This document shows positions 47,793-55,062 of a DNA stretch of 64,000 nt, one piece after another; within the stretch, counting starts at the first letter, position 1; each line of letters opens with the position of its first letter. The notes beneath the pieces were generated by a model. That model was not told where the DNA came from, searched no databases, and worked only from the letters and a program-made list of their open reading frames with translations. The position numbers and the translations under genes are program-made. This stretch comes from Aggregicoccus sp. 17bor-14 (GTDB lineage: Bacteria; Myxococcota; Myxococcia; Myxococcales; Myxococcaceae). The stretch spans positions 124,001 through 188,000 of the forward strand of contig NZ_VJZZ01000001.1 of the NCBI RefSeq assembly GCF_009659535.1, read 5' to 3'.

Positions 47793-49104
47793 GGCCCTCT
47801 CGAAGGGGAAGTTGCGTCACCCTAGCAGGAGTGGCTCGGCTACTGTCGCGCTCCTCGTGGCCCTGCTCATCTTCCTGCTGACGTATGTCTTCATCGCCGG
47901 GGCGCGCCTGCCCTTCTCGCGGCTCGACCGTCCGGGCGGCGCCCTGGTGGGCGCAGTGCTCATGGTGGTGCTCGGCCAGGTCACCCCCGCCGAGGTGTTC
48001 GGGCACAGCGCGGACCCGGGGCGCCACGCGGTGGACGCGGACACGATCATCCTGCTGCTCGGGATGATGCTGCTCGCGGCGTACCTCTCGCAGGCCTCCT
48101 TCTTCCGGGCCGCGGGCTACCACGCGGTGCGCCTCGCGCACTCGCCGCGCTGGCTGCTCGTCATCGTGGGCGTCGTGAGCGCGGTGCTCTCCGCGTTCCT
48201 CGTCAACGACACGGTGTGCCTCATGCTCACCCCGCTGGTGCTCGCGGTGGTGGAGGACGCGCGCCTGCCGCCCATCCCCTACCTGCTCGCGGTGTGTATG
48301 GCCTCCAACGCGGGCTCGGTGGCCACCTTCACCGGCAACCCCCAGAACATGCTCATCCAGGGCGCCTCGGGGCTGAGCTACGCGGGCTTCGCGGCGTACA
48401 TGGCGCTGCCCGCGCTGCTCGCGACCGCGGTCGTCATCCTCGCGCTGCTCTGGTTCTTCCGCGCCGAGCTGCCCAACCGCCGCTTCGACACCCAGCGCCC
48501 GCCGCCTCCCGTGGACCGGCCGCTGCTCGGGGTGAGCCTCACCGCGCTCGCCGCCGTGGTGGTGGCCTTCTTCCTCGGGCTGCCCATGGGCTGGAGCGCG
48601 CTCACCGGCGCGGCCGCGGTGATGGTCGTCTCGCGCTGGCCGCCGCGCGAGGCGCTCGAGCGCGTGGACTACGTGCTGCTGCTCTTCTTCGCGAGCCTCT
48701 TCGTGGTGGTGTACGGCGTGAACAAGGGCGGCTGGGCGGAGCACATCCGCACCGCCTTCGCGCCGCTGATGTCCGGCGGGCCCCTGCGCCAGACGCTGGG
48801 CTTCGCGTCGCTCACGCTCTTCGCCTCCAACCTCTTCAGCAACGTGCCCTTCGTGATGCTCGCGCGCACCTGGGTGCCTGCGCTGCAGCAGCCCGTGGTG
48901 GGCTGGCACGTGCTCGCGCTGGGCTCCACGCTCGCCGGCAACCTCACGCTGGTGGGCAGCGTGGCGAACCTCATCGTCTTCGAGGCGGCGCGCGGCAAGG
49001 CGGAGATCTCCTTCTGGGGCTACCTGCGCGTGGGGCTGCCCGTCACCCTGGTGAGCTTCGCGGTGGGGCTCGCGACGCTGCTGCTGGAGCACGCGCTGTT
49101 CTGA
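47791..49104 (+). CDS. Ion transporter (ArsB/NhaD/SLC13 superfamily) permease
   Basis: 437 residues as drawn, with about 11 hydrophobic segments. Superfamily signs are the paired re-entrant-type motifs VNDTVCLMLTPLVLAVVED and VATFTGNPQNMLIQGASGL in the first half, and FASNLFSNVPFVMLARTWVP with SVANLIVFEAARG in the second half. These recall ArsB, NhaD and citrate/dicarboxylate carriers. Substrate (arsenite, Na+/H+ or organic anion) cannot be decided; no arsenic genes are nearby. ATG 47791 shares the CATG tetranucleotide with the rtcA ATG. GTG 47857, just before the first hydrophobic stretch, is a reasonable alternative start. Confidence 0.88.
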   Translation: MALSKGKLRHPSRSGSATVALLVALLIFLLTYVFIAGARLPFSRLDRPGGALVGAVLMVVLGQVTPAEVFGHSADPGRHAVDADTIILLLGMMLLAAYLSQASFFRAAGYHAVRLAHSPRWLLVIVGVVSAVLSAFLVNDTVCLMLTPLVLAVVEDARLPPIPYLLAVCMASNAGSVATFTGNPQNMLIQGASGLSYAGFAAYMALPALLATAVVILALLWFFRAELPNRRFDTQRPPPPVDRPLLGVSLTALAAVVVAFFLGLPMGWSALTGAAAVMVVSRWPPREALERVDYVLLLFFASLFVVVYGVNKGGWAEHIRTAFAPLMSGGPLRQTLGFASLTLFASNLFSNVPFVMLARTWVPALQQPVVGWHVLALGSTLAGNLTLVGSVANLIVFEAARGKAEISFWGYLRVGLPVTLVSFAVGLATLLLEHALF

Positions 49105-49125
49105 CCGGAGCACCGGGCGCACGCC

Positions 49126-49434
49126 TCAGTGCCGCGCGTCCGGGATGGGGTAGAGCGCGTCCAGGTCGCCGTGCTGGCGCAGGCCCATCGCCTCGCGCTG
49201 GACGTGCAGGAAGTAGCGCTGCTGCAGCGCGTCCGCGCGCAGCGTCGCGTGCCGCTCGAGCGCGGACGTGCGCGCGGCGCCGTGCAGGTGCGGAAGCTCG
49301 TGCTCGAGCCGGCGCAGCTCCGAGAGCAGCGCCTCCAGCTTCTCGCCCACGCGGCGCAGGCCCCCGGCCTTCTCCTTGGCCAGCTCCAGCTCGACGTGCA
49401 GCACGCTCCCGGGGTTTCGCGGACGCAGGGCCAT
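49126..49434 (-). CDS. Small helical hypothetical protein
   Basis: 102 residues, predicted almost entirely helical (KLEALLSELRRLEHELPHLH; SALERHATLRADALQQRYFL), possibly a coiled-coil or helical hairpin. No signal peptide or membrane segment. I do not recognise a family. It begins 39 bases after the stop of the lipoprotein gene on the same strand and converges on the permease with a 21-base gap. The heptad-like pattern and absence of competing ORFs support coding. Confidence 0.62.
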   Translation of the reverse strand: MALRPRNPGSVLHVELELAKEKAGGLRRVGEKLEALLSELRRLEHELPHLHGAARTSALERHATLRADALQQRYFLHVQREAMGLRQHGDLDALYPIPDARH

Positions 49435-49473
49435 GCGCCAACGCTAAGCCCTGCCCCGCCCTGCCGGGAGCCC

Positions 49474-50370
49474 TCAGGGCAGCGTGCCGGGCTCGCGCAC
49501 GCGGGGGTTGGAGGCGGGAGGCTCCGGGGTTGCGTCGCCGGGGGCCTCGACCGGGGGCTCGGGCGGCGCCGTCTCGGGCGCGGGCTCCGGCAGCTCGCCC
49601 GGCGGCAGCGCCGGCGAGGGGGCGGGCGCAGGCTGCGCGGGTGCGGCCGGGGCAGGGGTGGGCGGGCGCGCGGCGTGGTCCTTCGGCGTGAGCCCCTGCG
49701 CGAGCTCCGCAGCCACCCCGTCCAGCAGCGCGGTGAGGGCGTCGCGGAACAGCTCCGGCTGCTTCGCCACGCGGTAGGGGTCCAGCGCAGCGCCGCCCTT
49801 GTCGCGCTGATCTGCGCGGAAGGTGCGCCGCCACAGCTCTGCGCCCCCCTTCAGCTCGAAGAGCCGGCCGTAGCCCTGCACGTAGGCGCCCGCGTGGCCG
49901 TCCTCGCTGTGCATCCCGTACTCCTGGATGACGAGCTCCACGACGGCATCCGCGCCGAGCGGCCGCAGCAGCTCGTAGTCGGGCGCATTCGCGGGCACCT
50001 CCTCCACGAGGAAGCTGTCCAGGGCGGAGGCGACGCGCGCGGGGTCCAGGGCGTGAGTCCAGGGCGCCTCGGCGGGCAGCCGCGAGAGCGTGGTCACCCG
50101 CAGCCGCTCCGAGAGCTCGAAGCGGCTCATCGTCTGCCCCAGCTTCACCGCGAGCCGGCGGTCCGCCTCCTTCGGGTCGAGCCGGCGCAGGGTGGGCTCG
50201 TAGGTGTCGTCCTCGCGGAAGACGTCCGAGCGCGGGCCCGCCGCCTCCTCGATGCGGGAGATGAAGGCGGGGTGGCTCACCCGCTCGAGGCTCGCACCGG
50301 AGACCTGGTGGGAGACACAGCCCGAGAGCGCGCAGACGGAGGCAAGGGTGACCCAGAGGATGCGGACCAT
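49474..50370 (-). CDS. Predicted lipoprotein with Pro-rich tail
   Basis: 298 residues with a lipoprotein signal ending in CALSGC (Cys about 18). The mature domain (about 20-215) contains RLAVKLGQTMSRFELSERL, LGADAVVELVIQEYGMHS and GYGRLFELKGGAELWRRTF. The pattern of a variable stem followed by 'GADAVVELVI' and 'LW' strands resembles lipoproteins that oligomerise or that assess transport activity, but I can name no family. Residues about 225-298 are a Pro/Ala/Glu-rich, probably disordered tail that would extend from the membrane anchor. It is divergent from the MshEN protein gene, with a 94-base intergenic region. Confidence 0.75.
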   Translation of the reverse strand: MVRILWVTLASVCALSGCVSHQVSGASLERVSHPAFISRIEEAAGPRSDVFREDDTYEPTLRRLDPKEADRRLAVKLGQTMSRFELSERLRVTTLSRLPAEAPWTHALDPARVASALDSFLVEEVPANAPDYELLRPLGADAVVELVIQEYGMHSEDGHAGAYVQGYGRLFELKGGAELWRRTFRADQRDKGGAALDPYRVAKQPELFRDALTALLDGVAAELAQGLTPKDHAARPPTPAPAAPAQPAPAPSPALPPGELPEPAPETAPPEPPVEAPGDATPEPPASNPRVREPGTLP

Positions 50371-50464
50371 TCCGCTGTCATACCATGTAGGCCTGCCCGT
50401 CTGGACCCCGGGCCCGCATTCGCGGTACGAGGTCCTCGCACCCCACCGGGAAGGATCCGCCTCC

Positions 50465-51223
50465 GTGAGCCTCACGCCCCCTCCAGTTCGTAAACGCCGG
50501 CTGGGTGAGATCCTGATGGATGCGGGGCTGCTCACGGAGCTGCAGCTGAAGGCCGCGCTCTCCGAGCAGCGCAAGTGGGGCGGCAAGCTGGGCCGCACGC
50601 TCGTGGAGATGGGCTTCGTGGACGAGGACTCCATGGCCCACGCGCTCTCGCGTCAGCTCAACATCCCGGTGGTGGACCTGGACTCCCTGCGCCTGCCGCC
50701 GGACGTGGTGCAGCTCTTGCGCATCGACGTGGCCGAGCGCTACGGCATCTTCCCGCTCGGGGGCAACCCCGCGAACAAGCTGCTCCACGTGGCGAGCTCG
50801 GATCCCACGAACATGGAAGCGCTGCAGGAGCTCTCCTTCCAGATCGGGATGCGCATCCAGCAGTCGGTGAGCAGCGCCTCGGGGATCGACCGCGCCATCC
50901 GCCGCTACTACTACGGCGAGAACACCGTCGCCTCCAAGACCGCCTCGCCCGACAGCTACGGCCGCCAGGAGATGACCTTCGAGCCCCAGGCGCCGCGGAT
51001 GGCCGCCCCGCGCGCGGCGCCCGCCCCCGCCGGCGCCCCGGCTGCCCCGGCCGTGGATGCCGAGCAGCAGCGCCGCATCGAGGCGCTCACCGAGCGCGTG
51101 GGCGCGCTGGAGCAGGCCGTGGCCGGCCAGGTGCGCGCGCTGCGGGCACTGATGGAGCTGCTGGTGGACACCGGCGTCGTGCGGCGCGAGGAGTACCTCT
51201 CGCGCGTGCGCAACCCGAAGTAG
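50465..51223 (+). CDS. Stand-alone MshEN (GspE N-terminal) domain protein with coiled-coil tail
   Basis: 252 residues. Residues about 10-140 form an MshEN/GspE_N domain with two tandem signature motifs: RLGEILMDAGLLTELQLKAA and KLGRTLVEMGFVDEDSMAHA, each followed by L-x-x-Q. In MshE-type ATPases these motifs bind c-di-GMP. The secretion ATPase core is absent. Instead an Ala/Pro linker (about 165-195) leads to a coiled-coil segment (RIEALTERVGALEQAVAGQV, about 200-240). The GTG start has AAGGA nine bases upstream. I infer a c-di-GMP-responsive adaptor. Its stop codon abuts that of the converging CNBD gene. Confidence 0.88.
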   Translation: MSLTPPPVRKRRLGEILMDAGLLTELQLKAALSEQRKWGGKLGRTLVEMGFVDEDSMAHALSRQLNIPVVDLDSLRLPPDVVQLLRIDVAERYGIFPLGGNPANKLLHVASSDPTNMEALQELSFQIGMRIQQSVSSASGIDRAIRRYYYGENTVASKTASPDSYGRQEMTFEPQAPRMAAPRAAPAPAGAPAAPAVDAEQQRRIEALTERVGALEQAVAGQVRALRALMELLVDTGVVRREEYLSRVRNPK

Positions 51224-52861
51224 CTACACCAGCATCAGCCCTTCCTCACCCGAGGCCACCACGCCTGCGAGCAGGGCCTCGGTGTGGCGGCGCCGATCGT
51301 CGGTGAGCTCGGCCACGTGCACCAGGATCTGGGGGTGGCTGAGGATGAGCGCGTCGAAGTCCTCGCGCGGCAGCCGGAGCAGCGAGGTGCGGCGCGCGGC
51401 CACCACGCTCGCGGTGGCCGGCGCCTTGTGCAGCAGGGACATCTCGCCGAAGAGCTCGCCCTCGCGCAGCCGCGCCAGGGCCTGGTCCTGCTTGCGCACC
51501 TCGACCTCGCCCGAGAGCACGACGTAGAGGCCGTCGCTGCGCTCGCCCTCGCGCACGAGCACCTCGCCGCGCGGCACCTCGCGGGCGCGGAAGCGCTCGA
51601 CGAGCACGCGCCGGTCCTTGCGATCGAAGAGCTGGAACAGCGCCGCGCTGCCCATCACGTTGGACAGCAGGCGCTCGCGGCAGAACTTCTTGAGCGCGCG
51701 CGCCACCTGCGGGTGCGCGCCGGCCAGCTCGGAGAGCACGGCCGCGGGGATCTCGAGCAGCTGCGTCTCATCCGAGGCGCTGACGACCGAGGCTGCGCGC
51801 GGCGCGCCCGAGAGCAGGGCCATCTCGCCGAAGAACGCACCCTCGCGCAGCAGCGCGAGCTCGCGCACCTCGCCCGCCGCTTCGCGCAGCACGCGCACCT
51901 GGCCCTCGCACACCACGTAGAACGCGCTGCCCACGCTGCCCTGCTCGAGCACGCGGGTGCCGGAGGCGAAGCGCCGCAGCGGGCAGCGCTCGAAGAGCGC
52001 GATGAAGGCCTCGGAGGGAAGGTCCGAGAAGAGCGGGATGTGCGGCAGCGCACCGGGGACGGGCGTGTCGCTCACCATCTCCTCGGTGAGGCTGAACACC
52101 GTCTCCTCGTCCTCCTCGGCTGCGGGGGCCGCGGCCGCCCGGGCCGCACCCTCCACCGCCTGGAGGATGGAGTCCGAGTCGAGCTCGAGCTCCGTGAAGC
52201 CCCCCGCGGGCATCTGCGGCTCCAGGGCCTCGCGCGGCGCGGGCTCCAGCTCGGGCGACGGCTCCGCGAGGGCGTTGCTGCGCCGGGGGCGCAGCCCCGG
52301 AGGCACGGCGCTGGAAGGTGCAGGAGCCTCACCGGCAGGCGGCTCCCCCTCGGGCGCGCCCGCCGGGTGGAGGGCGAGCTCCGGGGGCAGCGGGTCCGAG
52401 AGATCCACGGGACCGGCCTCCGCCGCGAGCGCCGGCTCGCGCACGGGCGCTGCTGCCACGGGCTGCGCCGCTGCGACCTGCACGGGCGCGACGGCCGGGC
52501 GCGGCGGAGACGCGGCACGCGCGGCGCGGGCGGCATCGGCGGGCGTCCCGCGCGCGGCGTACAGGTCCGCGAGCATCCGCTGCACGCCCTGGTGGGCCGG
52601 CTCCTGCTCGAGCACCAGCTTGCTCGCGGCGATGGCGCGGGGCAGGAAGCCGTCGCGCGCGAAGCCCTCGGCGGCGGCCTGGTAGGACGCCACCGCGCGC
52701 TCGCGCTCCCCTGCCTTGAGCCAGGAGTCTCCCAGGCGCAGCCGCGCCTGGTGGTCGCGCGGGTCGCCCGCGCAGTACTGGGCCCAGAGCTCCGCCGCCT
52801 TCCCGAAGCGCCCGCGGGTGAACGCGTCCGCGGCCTGATCCTTCACCTTGCGCAGGTCCAT
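51224..52861 (-). CDS. TPR protein with two cyclic-nucleotide-binding domains
   Basis: 545 residues: TPR-like N-terminus (about 1-105, KAAELWAQYCAGDPRDHQAR, YQAAAEGFARDGFLPRAIAA), a long Ala/Pro/Glu linker (about 110-265), then two CRP-type domains at about 270-395 and 400-520. The first has the complete phosphate-binding cassette FFGEMALLSGAPRAASVV with the ligand Arg. The second, LFGEMSLLHKAPATASVV, lacks that Arg and probably does not bind cAMP or cGMP in the canonical way. No DNA-binding domain or kinase follows. The ATG shares one base with the upstream HEAT gene stop (TGATG), so the two are coupled. Confidence 0.9.
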   Translation of the reverse strand: MDLRKVKDQAADAFTRGRFGKAAELWAQYCAGDPRDHQARLRLGDSWLKAGERERAVASYQAAAEGFARDGFLPRAIAASKLVLEQEPAHQGVQRMLADLYAARGTPADAARAARAASPPRPAVAPVQVAAAQPVAAAPVREPALAAEAGPVDLSDPLPPELALHPAGAPEGEPPAGEAPAPSSAVPPGLRPRRSNALAEPSPELEPAPREALEPQMPAGGFTELELDSDSILQAVEGAARAAAAPAAEEDEETVFSLTEEMVSDTPVPGALPHIPLFSDLPSEAFIALFERCPLRRFASGTRVLEQGSVGSAFYVVCEGQVRVLREAAGEVRELALLREGAFFGEMALLSGAPRAASVVSASDETQLLEIPAAVLSELAGAHPQVARALKKFCRERLLSNVMGSAALFQLFDRKDRRVLVERFRAREVPRGEVLVREGERSDGLYVVLSGEVEVRKQDQALARLREGELFGEMSLLHKAPATASVVAARRTSLLRLPREDFDALILSHPQILVHVAELTDDRRRHTEALLAGVVASGEEGLMLV

Positions 52862-54981
52862 CAGCGGGTGGCCTCCGCGGCGCCGGAGTTGATGCGCGCC
52901 AGCGCCCGCTCCGCAGCCAGGCGCACCTCGCGGTAGTAGTCGCTCTTGAGCGCGTCGAGCGCCTCCACCTGCGCCCCCGAGCCCAGGGTGGTCAGCGCTC
53001 CTGCCGCGGCGGCGCGCACGTCCGGCGTGTCGCTGTAGAGGTCTCGCGCGACGGCCTCCGCCGCGGAGCGCTCGCCGATCTCCCCGAGCGCAGTCAGCAG
53101 CTCGCGGCGCGCGGCCGCCGTCGGGTCCGCGAGCGCGGCCACCAGGGTGGGCACGGCGTCGCGGGCCTTGAGGCGCCCGAGCAGCAGGGCCGCGATGCCC
53201 GCCTCGGTTCCGCCCGCCTTCACGACCTCCGCGAGTGCGGGGGCTGCGTCCGCCGGGACGCTGGTGCGGTAGAGCGCCTCGAGCACGATGACCTTCTCGG
53301 GGCCCAGCTGCGGCAGCGCCGAGACCAGCGCCTTGCGGCCCGCCTCTCCCTGCTCCGACAGCGCCAGGGCCAGCTCCTTCTGGACCTCGCGGTCGGGCTC
53401 GAGCAGCGCCTTCGCGGCGATGCCAGTGCCCTCCCCGCCCAGCCGCGCGAGGCCGACGAGCGCGGCGGTGCGCAGCGCGGGGCTCGGGTCCTGCGCATGC
53501 GGCTTCAGGGCCGCGAGCGCCCCGTCCACGCGAAGCGCGCCGAGGCTGCGCAGCAGCGCCGAGAGCACGCGCAGCTTGCTCTCCGGCACGTCGTCCACCA
53601 ACTCCGTCGGCGGCAGGGGCTCGCTCGCGGGTGCCTGGCCGCGGGCCCGGGCGCGCGCGGCGTTGAGCGTCTTGAGCCGGTCGAAGAGCGCTGCCTGCTT
53701 CGCGCTGTGCGAGTCCTCCGGGTGCGCGCTCGGCGCGGGCGCGGCGGGGTCGAAGCCCGCGCCGTAGCGAAGCGGGAGCGGCGAAGAGACCCAGTCCGCC
53801 TGCAGCGGCTGCACCGCCGCGACCTCTTCCGCGTAGGCCTTGAGCAGCACCGGGCCGGCGGCGGCCGCGTCTCCGAGCGCTGCCGCGGCCTCGATGGCGC
53901 GCACGCGCAGATCCGTGTCCGTCTGGGAGATCAGCGGCAGCACGCGCGGCAGCGCCGCGGCGGCCGTGGGGCCGAGGCCTGCGAGGGTGCGCAGCGCGGA
54001 CTCCTGGGTGGCGGGCTTGCCGAGCCGCTCGACCACGGGCTCGATGGGGCAGCCGCCCCGCGCGCGCATCGCACGCCCTGCATCCAGCGCATCTGTGGGA
54101 GCTCCATCGAGGGCGATACGGCACAGGGCCGCGTCGGACTCGGGCGAGCGCGGCAGGCCGGCGATCGCCGCCAGCGCACCGGCGCTCGCGCTGCTGCGCT
54201 CGAGCGCGACGGCCGCCAGCTTCTGCACGACGACGGGGTCCTGCAGCTTGAGCAGCGCGGCGCTCGCGGCGGTGCGCAGCTCCGGGAAGCTCTCGTCCAG
54301 GAGGACAGCGATCTGGCCCACCGCGCGGGCATCGTCGGCCTCGCCCAATCCCCGCACCGCCGCAGCCGCGAGCACCACCTGCGGATCACGCACCAGCGTG
54401 AGGAGGCGGTCCACGGCCTCGGGCTTGCCGCTCTTGCCCAGCTCCTCGGCAGCCCCCACGCGCTCGGCGAGCGAGCCCTCGTTCAGGGTGAGCAGGTTGC
54501 GATCCCAGATGGCGTGCGACTCGGCCGCGACGGCCGTGGTCATGGGGTTGGGCACGCTGGCTGCGCGGAGCGCCTGGACGATGGCCTGGCGCGTGCGCGG
54601 GCCGCGCCGCGCGTACTGCAGCGTGAGGTAGGCCTTCGCCTTGTCCCCCTTCACCTCGGAGAGCGACATGGCGGCGCGGCTCTGCACCTCCTCGTCGGGG
54701 TCCTCGAGCAGCTCGCCGAGCAGGTCCACGACGCGCGGGTCCTGGCTGCTGCCCAGCGCCACGGCGGCCTCGCTGCGCACCACCGGGGTGAGGTCCTTCG
54801 CGGCCTGCGTGAAGAGCGCGAGATCCTCGGCGCGCCCCTGCTTCGCGAGCTCCTTCACGGCCTGCGCGCGCGTCTCGGGACGCGGGCTCTGCAGGTCCGC
54901 GAGGAGCTGGTCCCGCCCCCGGCCGCAGCTGGCGCAGAGGAGCAGGGCCAGGACGAGAGTGGAGCACGCGCGGGTTCGCAT
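52861..54981 (-). CDS. HEAT-repeat lipoprotein
   Basis: 706 residues. A lipoprotein signal ends in LLLCASC (Cys about 16 or 19). The rest is a long array of HEAT/PBS-lyase-type helical repeats, with units such as VVRSEAAVALGSSQDPRVVD, VQSRAAMSLSEVKGDKA, LRTAASAALLKLQDPVVVQK and VRAAAAGALTTLGSGAQVEA. Such solenoids serve as protein-binding scaffolds, here on the periplasmic face of a membrane. The gene is translationally coupled to the TPR-CNBD gene. Because one product is exported and the other cytosolic, any partnership would be indirect. Confidence 0.9.
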   Translation of the reverse strand: MRTRACSTLVLALLLCASCGRGRDQLLADLQSPRPETRAQAVKELAKQGRAEDLALFTQAAKDLTPVVRSEAAVALGSSQDPRVVDLLGELLEDPDEEVQSRAAMSLSEVKGDKAKAYLTLQYARRGPRTRQAIVQALRAASVPNPMTTAVAAESHAIWDRNLLTLNEGSLAERVGAAEELGKSGKPEAVDRLLTLVRDPQVVLAAAAVRGLGEADDARAVGQIAVLLDESFPELRTAASAALLKLQDPVVVQKLAAVALERSSASAGALAAIAGLPRSPESDAALCRIALDGAPTDALDAGRAMRARGGCPIEPVVERLGKPATQESALRTLAGLGPTAAAALPRVLPLISQTDTDLRVRAIEAAAALGDAAAAGPVLLKAYAEEVAAVQPLQADWVSSPLPLRYGAGFDPAAPAPSAHPEDSHSAKQAALFDRLKTLNAARARARGQAPASEPLPPTELVDDVPESKLRVLSALLRSLGALRVDGALAALKPHAQDPSPALRTAALVGLARLGGEGTGIAAKALLEPDREVQKELALALSEQGEAGRKALVSALPQLGPEKVIVLEALYRTSVPADAAPALAEVVKAGGTEAGIAALLLGRLKARDAVPTLVAALADPTAAARRELLTALGEIGERSAAEAVARDLYSDTPDVRAAAAGALTTLGSGAQVEALDALKSDYYREVRLAAERALARINSGAAEATR

Positions 54982-54996
54982 CGGTCACCGGTGGTT

Positions 54997-55016
54997 GGGG
55001 GCTTCTCGCAGCCCCC
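54997..55016 (-). terminator. GC hairpin after rluB
   Basis: Perfect 7-bp stem (54997-55003 with 55010-55016, 6-base loop), 47 bases after the rluB stop and just before the HEAT-lipoprotein start. No U-tract. A terminator of the scpAB-rluB unit is likely from position. Confidence 0.45.
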
Positions 55017-55062
55017 GGGTTATATCAATGCGTCGCTGCTCAGCGCATGCCGCGCGCCCGCC

